Shown: one piece after another, positions 19,794 through 27,909 of the stretch
How the letters are laid out: every line of letters begins with the position of its first letter
Position numbering within the stretch: position 1 is the stretch's first letter
Assembly: GCF_000731095.1 (NCBI RefSeq)
Contig: NZ_JMTZ01000009.1
Coordinates: 79,191-143,190 of the forward strand
Direction: 5' to 3'
Length of the DNA: 64,000 nucleotides
DNA from: Lysobacter antibioticus
GTDB lineage: Bacteria > Pseudomonadota > Gammaproteobacteria > Xanthomonadales > Xanthomonadaceae
Notes under the pieces: generated by a model
Databases searched by the model: none
What the model was told of the DNA's origin: nothing
The model's input: the letters and a program-made list of their open reading frames with translations, nothing else
Program-made: the position numbers and the translations under genes

Positions 19794-21626
19794 TCAAATT
19801 TCCCGCACGATCCGGAACCCGAGCCGCCCGTTGGTGGTGTCCGCGCTGGTGCCCTGCCGCCATGCCGCGCGCGACTGCGCCGGCGAGCTCGACCAGGAAC
19901 CGCCGCGCAACACCCGCGTGCGGCAGCCCGGATTGAACCAGGCCGCGCCGTCGCGCGGTGCCCGCCGGTAGTTGTCGTGCCAGCAGTCGGCCACCCACTC
20001 GCTGACATTGCCGGCCATGTCGTGAAGGCCGAATGCATTGGGCGCATAGCTGCCGACCGGCATCGGCCCCCAGGCGCCGTCGCCGAAGCCCTGGAAGGCG
20101 TTGCGCCAATGGCGCCGGCTCGGCGACGCGTCGAGGCTGCCGGTGAGGTTGCCGACCCGCGCCGGCGGCGAGCCGTCGCCCCAGGGATAGGCGCCCTGGC
20201 TGCCGGCGCGCAGCGCGTACTCGAACTCGGCCTCACTCGGCAGCCGATAACGCTGGCCGGTGATCGCCGACAACCATTCGACATAGGCCACCGCGTCCTT
20301 GGCGCTGACGTGCACCACCGGCAGGTTGTCGGCGGCCGGGTTGCCGGCGTAGTCGGAGCGCCAGTCGACCCCGCCGCGCCGCACCAGGTTGCCGCTGCGT
20401 TCGTCGTAGGCGGTGGAATAGCCGCGCCGCGCCGCGCGCGCCCGGTGCTTGGTCGAATTCATGAAGCGGCGGAACTCGCCGACGGTGATCTCGTAACGCG
20501 ACATCGCCACGCCGCGCTCGAAGCGGATGTTGCGGGTCGGCCGCTCGGCGTCGCTGGACCCGGCCTCGCTGGGCTCGGCGCCCATGCGGAACGCGCCGTG
20601 CGGGATCACCACCATCGCCGGCCCGCGCCCGCCCAGGTTCATCGCATCGGTGAACACCTGGCCGGGCCGGAACAAGCCGTAATGGGTCGCCAGCTCGATG
20701 CGCTCGCGCAGCTCGGCCGCGGCCGGGTCGCCGGCCGGGGCGATCCGCAGCAAGGTCGCCAGATGCCCGCGGGCGACGTCGATGCCGCCGAACTTCGGCA
20801 GCGCGGCGATGCCCTGGTCGCGCAGGCCGCCGATCCGCGCCCGCCGCTGCGCCGCAATGCGCCCCTGGGCGGTGGACGCCGTATCGAACTTGGGCCGGAC
20901 CTGCGCCGCCGCCGCGAGCCAGCGCGCGGCGCCGGCGTAATCGTCGCGGTCGGCGGCGAGTTCGGCGCGCCGGATCAGCGCACTCTCGGCCGCGGCGATG
21001 CCCTGCAAGGCGCGCGCATCGTTCGGCCGCAGCTCCAAGGCCTCGCGGAACCGCGCCAGCGCCCCGCCCTTGCCGTTCTCGCCGACGCGGCCGGCGTTCA
21101 AGTCTTCCTCGCCCAGGCGGTTGGCCTCCTGGGCCTGGTCGGCGCGGTCGACGCGTTCCAGATAGGCCACCACCTTGCGGTGCTCGGGCGCGGCCACCCG
21201 CGCCACCGCCGCCGCCTCGTGGGCGCCGCGCAGGGACAAGGGCTCGTCGTCGATGCCTTTCAACGCCGTGTCGCCTTCGACCAGCAACAGCGCCACGGCC
21301 TTATCCAGCCCCTTGGCGAAACGGCGGTCGTCCGGTGCGTAGGCGCGCAGGGCCAGATAGATCGGTATCGCCGAATCGGCGTCGGCATGCAGCCGGCCGG
21401 CGGCCAGCGCCGCCTCGCCGCGCTTGTTCAAGTCGTCCAGGTTCTCGGCCGTGACCGCGATGACCGGCGCCCGCCACGGCGGCACCGGCGACACCGCCTG
21501 GTCGGCGCTGATCGTCACGATCGGCGCGCGCGCGCCGCCATCCTGCGACGACGCCTTACCGCCCCGATCGGTGCATCCGACCAGCAGCCCTATCGCGGCG
21601 ATGCCTGACCACATCAATGCGCGCAA
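19794..21626 (-). CDS. SUMF1/FGE-fold lipoprotein with TPR-like N-terminal half
   Basis: About 610 residues. A lipoprotein signal ends at LLVGC, giving a membrane-tethered protein. The middle is helical and Ala-rich, resembling tetratricopeptide-like repeats (about 70-370). The C-terminal 250 residues are an FGE-sulfatase (SUMF1) domain: FRMGAEPSEAGSSDAERPTRNI, LPSEAEFEYALRAG, NVSEWVADCW and GGSW. The segment after GGSW reads SSSPAQSRAAWR, lacking the two cysteines of true formylglycine-generating enzymes, so a binding or scaffold role is likely. The TTG start was selected because a GGAGAGG Shine-Dalgarno sits seven bases upstream and it yields a proper signal peptide; ATG at 21614 is the alternative. 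Confidence 0.8.
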   Translation of the reverse strand: MRALMWSGIAAIGLLVGCTDRGGKASSQDGGARAPIVTISADQAVSPVPPWRAPVIAVTAENLDDLNKRGEAALAAGRLHADADSAIPIYLALRAYAPDDRRFAKGLDKAVALLLVEGDTALKGIDDEPLSLRGAHEAAAVARVAAPEHRKVVAYLERVDRADQAQEANRLGEEDLNAGRVGENGKGGALARFREALELRPNDARALQGIAAAESALIRRAELAADRDDYAGAARWLAAAAQVRPKFDTASTAQGRIAAQRRARIGGLRDQGIAALPKFGGIDVARGHLATLLRIAPAGDPAAAELRERIELATHYGLFRPGQVFTDAMNLGGRGPAMVVIPHGAFRMGAEPSEAGSSDAERPTRNIRFERGVAMSRYEITVGEFRRFMNSTKHRARAARRGYSTAYDERSGNLVRRGGVDWRSDYAGNPAADNLPVVHVSAKDAVAYVEWLSAITGQRYRLPSEAEFEYALRAGSQGAYPWGDGSPPARVGNLTGSLDASPSRRHWRNAFQGFGDGAWGPMPVGSYAPNAFGLHDMAGNVSEWVADCWHDNYRRAPRDGAAWFNPGCRTRVLRGGSWSSSPAQSRAAWRQGTSADTTNGRLGFRIVREI

Positions 21627-21875
21627 CCTGCAACCTCTCCGGAACCGTCTTGGCGATCGATGGGACGCAGCATATCGCTTCGACCGCGGCGCCATGTTCA
21701 GGCAATGTGGTGACCCTGCAGAGGGCGGTTCGTCCCGGGCTTCGTCTTGTCCATGGCTTGCCTGCTCTGCCCGGCCTAAGCCACCGCGCACCCGCCGCGA
21801 CGCGTCGCCGCGAAAAGTAGGCTATTGTCGCCCGCCCCGGCAACCTCGACGCCGGCCACGCGAAAGAACCGAAAC

Positions 21876-22979
21876 ATGCCCGTCTGGATCAACACCCCCG
21901 CCGCGCTGCAAGCGCATTTCGAGGTCAAGCCCGAACGCATCGGGCTGGACACCGAATTCATCCGCGAACGCACCTACTGGCCGCAACTGGCCTTGGTGCA
22001 GATCGCGATCGAAAGCGCCGACGGGGACGAACCGACGATCCTGCTAGTGGATCCATTGCGCCCCGGCATCGCCGAAGCGCTGGCGCCGATCCTCGCCGAC
22101 GAGGCCATCCTCAAGATCGTGCACAGCCCGAGCGAGGACCTGGTCGCCTTCAAGCACGCCTGCGGCGTGGTGCCCAAGCCGCTGTTCGACACCCAGCAGG
22201 CCGCGGCCCTGGCCGGCATCGGCAGCGGCCTGGGCTATCAGAAGCTGGTCGAACAACTGACCGGCGTGGCCCTGGCCAAGGGCGAGACCCGCTCGGACTG
22301 GATGCGCCGCCCGCTCTCGCCGTCGCAGCTCGAATACGCCGCCGACGACGTGCGCCACCTGTTCGCCATGCTCGACGCCCTCGACGGCCTGCTCGCCCCG
22401 CTCGGTCGTCGCGCCTGGCTCGACGAAGACGCCGCCCGCACCGTCTTCAACGCCGAGAACGAAGCCCCGGAACGCTGGCCGCATTTGTCCATGCGCAGCG
22501 CCCAGTTCCTCGACCTGCCCGCGCAGCGCCGCCTGGTGCGCCTGCTGCGCTGGCGCGACGCCTATGCGCGCGACAGCGACCGCCCGCGCAGTTGGATCCT
22601 CGACAACGAACTCGCCGTCTCGATCGCGCGCCAGGTCCCGGCCGACCGCGACGCCCTGCAGCGCCAACTCGACGCCCACCCCAAGGCCCCGCGCAAACTC
22701 GGCGACGCCATCTGGACCGCACTGAGCACCGAGCTGGCCGACGAAGACCAGACCCCCGACGCCGGCGTCGCCGAAACCCGCGACAAACAGCGCCTGCGCC
22801 AGCTGCAGGAGGCCGTGGCCACCCGCAGCGCCGCCCTCGGCCTGCCCGACGGCGTGCTCGCCTCGCGCCGCTGGCTCGAAGCCCTGCTCGACCACGGCGA
22901 CTGGCCCGACGCCCTGTCCGGCTGGCGCCGCGCCGCGCTGGAGCCAGACCTCGCCCCCTTGCTGGCCCAACAGAACTGA
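21876..22979 (+). CDS. rnd: Ribonuclease D
   Basis: 367-residue 3'-5' exoribonuclease of the DEDD family acting on tRNA precursors. Exo I contains GLDTEFIRERTYWP, Exo II lies in KIVHSPSEDLVAFKHACG, and Exo III includes LEYAADDVRHLFAM. Two HRDC domains follow (about 205-290 and 305-360). The ATG giving MPVWINTP is chosen as the family start; the open frame upstream is 17 codons of Pro/Ala. It is followed closely by tRNA-Ala, a fitting neighbour for a tRNA processing enzyme, though they need not be cotranscribed. Confidence 0.94.
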   Translation: MPVWINTPAALQAHFEVKPERIGLDTEFIRERTYWPQLALVQIAIESADGDEPTILLVDPLRPGIAEALAPILADEAILKIVHSPSEDLVAFKHACGVVPKPLFDTQQAAALAGIGSGLGYQKLVEQLTGVALAKGETRSDWMRRPLSPSQLEYAADDVRHLFAMLDALDGLLAPLGRRAWLDEDAARTVFNAENEAPERWPHLSMRSAQFLDLPAQRRLVRLLRWRDAYARDSDRPRSWILDNELAVSIARQVPADRDALQRQLDAHPKAPRKLGDAIWTALSTELADEDQTPDAGVAETRDKQRLRQLQEAVATRSAALGLPDGVLASRRWLEALLDHGDWPDALSGWRRAALEPDLAPLLAQQN

Positions 22980-23044
22980 GCCGAGGAACCGAGCGCAAGG
23001 ACTAGCGCCCCCCAGCCCGGCCCGCTACACTCGATCCCCGAAGT

Positions 23045-23120
<76 letters not shown>

Positions 23121-23134
23121 AATCATCCAGACAG

Positions 23135-23177
23135 AACAGCGTGTTACGCCTTGCGGTGTGACGCGCTGTTTTGTTTT
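23135..23177 (+). terminator. Rho-independent terminator downstream of tRNA-Ala
   Basis: Stem AACAGCGTGT with ACGCGCTGTT (one G.U pair), 16-base loop, then TTGTTTT. It terminates the tRNA transcript and marks where core-like composition ends. Confidence 0.85.
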
Positions 23178-23465
23178 GGGCAGTGTTTGCCACATTGCTG
23201 TGTCGCGCGATTTCGCCGACAGACCGACACCACTGCCGTCTGCCGCGACATCTCCAATAGAACTTGCAGATGCTGATTAGATTTCGAATGACCGCTCACG
23301 GCCGAAAGCGAACACTCACTCACACCTAGATTCAGCCGCACCACGAAGCGGCATCGGCTTGAATGAATTCTTAAGCGCGTAACTCACTGCTCGGCCGGCC
23401 TAAGTTGAATGGAGGCCTCCCATGTGGCGATCCTGCTCGCTTCATGACCTCCGGCAACAAGCTAA

Positions 23466-23795
23466 TCAATAGTTCCTTCGTATTTTGTTGAACAGAGCGA
23501 TTTTGTAGCGGTTTCCAAGCTGATTGGCCGCGGATATTTCGTTTTCAGTGAAAGCAAAGAAGAAACCTGAAAATCCTGGTTTGACGCGCTTTTGCGTCGC
23601 AGTCTTGACGTCGATGAATATCACCTGTGGCAAACAGCGAAACAGGTTTTCCTCACTATCAAACGAGATGGCTTGCCCCTCAGGAAGTGAAATGAAATCG
23701 AATGCTGTTGCCTTGATTTCTACTCCTGCTCGCTTAAGCGCAGCAAGTAAGTTCTTGCTTGCTTGGCCCCTTGGTCGGGCAATCCCGCTGGACAA
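23466..23795 (-). pseudogene. DUF3883/NOV-C-like nuclease remnant
   Basis: About 109 residues with a restriction-endonuclease-like core: IFIDVKTATQK resembles the (E/D)-x-K catalytic strand and GFFFAFTENEISAANQ resembles the C-terminal motif of DUF3883 (NO VEIN C-terminal) proteins often attached to restriction and other defence systems. Only a TTG start is available at the annotated position, and the frame continues open about 69 bases further upstream to a stop without an ATG, so it looks like the 3' end of a larger lost gene. The alternative is a short intact protein using TTG. Composition is AT-richer than the core genome. Confidence 0.5.
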
Positions 23796-23859
23796 TAGTG
23801 AGCATGCCTCCGACTCCCCCTGCGACCCATTGCAATTTGGTAGGCGGGCGAGGTGAGAG

Positions 23860-24752
23860 CGCTATGCTTCGAGTAGGGCAGTCAGCGACGTCTCACAGTA
23901 AGCACCTAATTACGATTAGATCCCGAAGCGGGTGTGGCGAGGATTCTTAAGATGCCCGCGTAAGGCCATCAGACCTTCTTGCCAAATCCGCGAATCTACA
24001 CACACGTGTTGAATCGCAGTGTAATGGGCGCGTTCAGTCCGCTTGATCGCCGTTCTTGATCAGAGCGGACATTAGCACCATCTCGATCTAACCATCTGAC
24101 CTCTTGGCTACTAACGACCAGAAGCGAGCATTCCCCGGTCAACGCGCCTGGGCTAATCAGCCCGAGTCAGCCGCCTAAGCTAAAAGGTCAGCGCGCAACA
24201 GACAGACGTGTCTTACGCTGTTCGCTCAGATACGTCGCTACCAGCAGAGGAAGTCAGGCGGCGACGGCCGCCTACGTGTGCCTCAAGGCTCGTACCCAGG
24301 GGAACAAGCCGATTCCCGATCCGCCCTACTCCCGTCTTCTGAAAGGTCAGAAGCTATTTTTGATTGCCTGCCTGATGTGCCGCGAGGGTTGTGCAGAGAC
24401 GCCCCGTCTGGGATTCGAAATCAAATATCTCGAAAGTTTGGCGCCTCATCGCCTAGATGCGAGCGTCCGGGCAGCATGCCGATTTGCCTGGCCTATGTTT
24501 ACTTCGAGTCCCGTCTACTAATTGTAGCGGTGCTAGGGGCGCCAGGTAGGGGCGGTCCACGCAGCAAGATGTTGGTTAAGCTTCCTTAACAACACCATCC
24601 GCCGCGTCAAATGCTTCTTGACCCGATAGCGTGGCGACTTTCATTCCATACGGCTTCCGAACTCACGATCGGACAGTTGTCGACTAGTCGATTTAACAGT
24701 TGATCGTCTGTTTCTTTGCAGGACTCCCGTTATCTACTAGAGGGGATGAACA
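23860..24752. other. Gene-poor island segment, no convincing CDS
   Basis: Roughly 890 bases. Two overlapping ORFs at 24276-24589 are short, Cys/Arg-rich, lack a ribosome-binding site and give no recognisable domain, so I reject them. An imperfect inverted repeat around GTTAAGCTTCCTTAAC lies at about 24573-24595. Composition and lack of genes suggest decayed mobile DNA. Confidence 0.5.
24680..24691. promoter_or_regulatory. 12-bp perfect palindrome upstream of island genes
   Basis: TCGACTAGTCGA is self-complementary and lies 61 bases before the ATG at 24753. It could be an operator for the two-gene island unit, but no flanking -35/-10 is clear. Confidence 0.35.
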
Positions 24753-25178
24753 ATGAACCACGAAATACTAAAGCTGATTGCCGAAATTGGTCACAATCTA
24801 AGCCAAGGAAGAGATCGAAGTGACATCGTAGAGCAATTGATCGATGAAGGACTTGAGCCTCAAACGGCGCAAGACATCCTTGCCTTAGCCGATCAATGGC
24901 GTGCCGGCCAAGGACATCATGGTTACACAAGATGGTTCTGGGGAATTATGAAGAATCAAGCGCCCGCCGCCAGGGGGGCCATTTGGCTCTGGCTTGCTAC
25001 ATCTCTCAGTATCGTTATTACCCTCCCCATGGCGATTGCGGTCTACAACGCGCTCCCCCCTGGTCGATACCCTGTTTTTCTCATTGTGTTGCCGACATTG
25101 TTCTTTGGCTTTCTTCTTGCCTACGCTGTAGGACTACCTATCTTTCGGTTCACGCTACACAGGAAGCTTGATTTTTAG
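24753..25178 (+). CDS. Small membrane protein, function unknown
   Basis: 141 residues. The N-terminal 60 residues are hydrophilic and helical with a helix-turn-helix-like rhythm (IVEQLIDEGLEPQTAQDIL), and are followed by two TM helices (about 76-98 and 104-128) joined by a short loop, with a basic tail. Shine-Dalgarno AGAGGGG precedes the ATG. It is not recognised as a known family. It sits 30 bp before the large TIR-like membrane protein on the same strand, with similar AT-rich composition, so the two are likely a functional pair: either a sensor/effector or effector/immunity pair. This is inference from context. Confidence 0.75.
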   Translation: MNHEILKLIAEIGHNLSQGRDRSDIVEQLIDEGLEPQTAQDILALADQWRAGQGHHGYTRWFWGIMKNQAPAARGAIWLWLATSLSIVITLPMAIAVYNALPPGRYPVFLIVLPTLFFGFLLAYAVGLPIFRFTLHRKLDF

Positions 25179-25208
25179 CCTGCAAGAGCACTGTTGCAAG
25201 AAAACATA

Positions 25209-27275
25209 ATGAAAATTAGTTACGCACCATATCGATCATGGCTCCTAGGAGCTTCATTGGTCATGCTTGGTCGCACAAGCATGCTTTTGCCAGCAGCTAT
25301 TTTGGCTAGCGCCGCGTTCGCTATTGACAACTCTAGCTTTACCATGAGTCCCGCGCTATTAGTCGCTTCCCTCCTTGGTGTCGTCCTTGCTGGCGGACTA
25401 ATTGGACCGTACCTGATTAGAATGGGTCTTTGCATCGCTCAACCGGACGCTCAAGCGGTCCTAGCTGCAGATCCCCGGCCGCCAGTAATCTATCTGCGTC
25501 CATTCAACGAGGATGGGCGTGAGCGAACACAAAACGATCTCGCTGACGACGATGATTTTGGAATTATCGCCAATCAATTTCAACATCAGTATTTGCGCTC
25601 AGCGCGATATCTAATCAAGGCATACCTCGGGTTAGAGAATTTGACCCTTGAGCAGGAGATTTGCGCGGGATTAAGACACCTCGGACCTGTAATCGCTGTC
25701 GGGAAGCCAGGGGAATTGGTGCCGACAGCAGGTGCCGCACGAGCGTACCTTACTGAAGACTCTTGGCAGCATCAGGTTGAAGATCTACTACGTAACGCGG
25801 GAATTGTAGTTTGGCATGCGGGCATCAGCCCAGGGGCATGGTGGGAACTTGAGGAGATCGCTCGCATCGTTTCGCCAGAGAAGGTGGTATTGGTTGTCCA
25901 AAGCCCCGCTCGTCGAGCTAACGCGTACGCAGATCTCGATCGGCGCACAAGTCTTGTCCTGCCGAAAGGTCTCCCTCGTTCGGGGAACGATTTCAACTTG
26001 GTGACGTTTGACGCAACCTGGACCCCTACGGGCCATGCATTTCAATATCACCATCCATTCCGACAATTCTTCATGGCAAGCGGACTAAATATTCGAGAAA
26101 CCCTGCAATCTTTTATTACGCGACATAGCGAAGGTAAAGTGCCGCGCACTTCATCTTATAGCTTGCTCCAAGCCCGCCATCTTGGCATATGGGCTACTGC
26201 GCTTCTGGCGCCGATCATAGCGCTGATTGGCTGGAAATTTTCCTCACAGGAAATTGCTTATATTAAAAGCACTGAAGAGAACAGAGTGGCATGTGAAAGC
26301 TCCGCCGAGCAGGCGACTAGATTCATTAACTCTCCAATAGATAGGGACATATCTGCATCATCATGGGCCTCTTGGCTAAACCAGATCAAAGTTAGCTTGC
26401 AAAGTCCAGAAATGAGATCCTGTGAAGGGTTTGATTTCTCAATCATTCTCGATGAAATCTCATCGACAGCAAAGAATCAAGCAAGCATTTTGCTTCCGTC
26501 TTGGCAAACGCAATTATCGCGTGGAGCTGGAAGCTTTGAGGATGTCCGAACTGCGCTTGAAGCTGCAGGTGCCGAAATCGAGTTACTAGCCTGGAACAGC
26601 GAAGAACAAAAAATTAGGGAGGATGCTTCGCGCAACATCCTGGCTTTCTCGCTTGAGATAGAGAACGTTTTCCCGGCGAACGAAGTGCCGACGCGAGGAA
26701 TGATGCCAAGCAAATCACCTGAGGAGGGAGAACACAATACCATTGATAAGATCTTGGAAGATTCCGAGCAAACCTTGCTCGAATCGGAAAAATCCATACA
26801 AAGATCTATCGAGGACAATCTGAAGAGGTCTTTGCTGCCCGAACTTCAACATCTCTTTCAGCGACACCTTGGGGATCAACTTACTTTACGAACCGAGTCC
26901 GATCTAGATGCCGATGACAATGCCTTAATTAAAATGCGATTACACCTTTCCGTTCAGCTCGTGCACGCTCCCTATGGAGAATCCTTATCGGCTTATACCA
27001 GCCTGCCCTCCTATGCTTCTCTGACGACCAACATGGTTGGGTGCAGAGCTGGCACAGACGATATCTTCATGGCGGCTACTGCTTCCGTAGAAACTCCAAG
27101 CCAAATTGAGCTAGGGTCATTCAGCGCAAAAAGAATCGAGTTTGCTCGGCGTCTGATCGATCAAGCAGCGGCGAGCATTCCTACTTCGATAGAGAATTGT
27201 TATCTCGCCAATGTTGAAAGCGCTTCGCACCTATCCAACCACTTGTCACGCAAACGCATAGTCGACTCACAATAG
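25209..27275 (+). CDS. Membrane protein with TIR-like (YLRPF-type) domain and C-terminal helical region
   Basis: 688 residues. Two N-terminal TM helices (about 15-38, 48-70) are followed by a cytosolic alpha/beta domain (about 90-300) with the successive blocks PPVIYLRPFN, LTLEQEICAGL, GPVIAVGKPGE, and PGAWWELEEI; this pattern resembles a poorly described bacterial family that looks TIR-like, with the WxLE segment in the place of the TIR catalytic Glu. A third TM helix (about 325-343) precedes an acidic, coiled-coil-prone C-terminal region. The ATG at 25209 is chosen over an upstream TTG. Family assignment is from motif memory and is uncertain; an NADase or nucleotide-sensing function is only a hypothesis. 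Confidence 0.7.
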   Translation: MKISYAPYRSWLLGASLVMLGRTSMLLPAAILASAAFAIDNSSFTMSPALLVASLLGVVLAGGLIGPYLIRMGLCIAQPDAQAVLAADPRPPVIYLRPFNEDGRERTQNDLADDDDFGIIANQFQHQYLRSARYLIKAYLGLENLTLEQEICAGLRHLGPVIAVGKPGELVPTAGAARAYLTEDSWQHQVEDLLRNAGIVVWHAGISPGAWWELEEIARIVSPEKVVLVVQSPARRANAYADLDRRTSLVLPKGLPRSGNDFNLVTFDATWTPTGHAFQYHHPFRQFFMASGLNIRETLQSFITRHSEGKVPRTSSYSLLQARHLGIWATALLAPIIALIGWKFSSQEIAYIKSTEENRVACESSAEQATRFINSPIDRDISASSWASWLNQIKVSLQSPEMRSCEGFDFSIILDEISSTAKNQASILLPSWQTQLSRGAGSFEDVRTALEAAGAEIELLAWNSEEQKIREDASRNILAFSLEIENVFPANEVPTRGMMPSKSPEEGEHNTIDKILEDSEQTLLESEKSIQRSIEDNLKRSLLPELQHLFQRHLGDQLTLRTESDLDADDNALIKMRLHLSVQLVHAPYGESLSAYTSLPSYASLTTNMVGCRAGTDDIFMAATASVETPSQIELGSFSAKRIEFARRLIDQAAASIPTSIENCYLANVESASHLSNHLSRKRIVDSQ

Positions 27276-27909
27276 ATTTTCTCGGGACTCACCTCCATAG
27301 TCAGCCCCTGTATGCACCGAGCCACCAGGACTCCATTTCAATCACCAAATTGCCCGCACCATTGAGCCTGACCGATTCACTCTAAGCTTCCAGCGCCCAC
27401 CTCGGTGCACGCCTGCCCGCGCTGAATGGCCAAGCCATCGACTTGTCTCTCGCGTTGACGCGCTTGATGACCGAAGACAACTTCGCGAGCGTGGCCGCGT
27501 TGGTCATGGACGTGATACACCGACATGCCCGAAGCGACACTCGATCGCTGGTTTCCGAAGGCCTAGATCGACCAAATCGCCGCCCGTCAACAGGATGGCT
27601 TACCTAGCGTGCAACCAGGATTTCACACGTTCAAGACGACATGTGTTTTGCCGAAGCAACAACATCAATCATCTTGCCGTCGGGGGCTGCCATAGGTGAC
27701 GTTACCTGCGTTACCAGCTGCCGCGATTCAATACAGGCATCGACGCGGTACAAGTCACCGAGACCAATACTGGCGTGCTCCTCACCCAGGCAGAGTGCAT
27801 CGCGGTATCTCGTCGTCACTAGGGCAGGACGATCCAGCCTTGGATAACGCTGAGAAGGATCGAGTGTCCGCTTCGGGTCGAGACCAGACTTTCACCACTA
27901 ATAACCGAG
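27276..27909. other. Intergenic remnant between island and lanM
   Basis: Some 634 bases. Composition rises back towards the core level, and one stretch around 27415-27545 reads as a plausible decayed coding fragment (…LTRLMTEDNFASVAALVMDV…) interrupted by stops; it is not recognisable. Short ORFs at 27631-27923 lack support. No precursor peptide gene is seen downstream of lanM. Confidence 0.5.

Noticed and set aside
24276..24589. Two overlapping ORFs of 81 and 103 residues in the island
   Set aside because: No Shine-Dalgarno, no recognisable domain, overlapping frames, Cys/Arg-rich residues typical of random ORFs.
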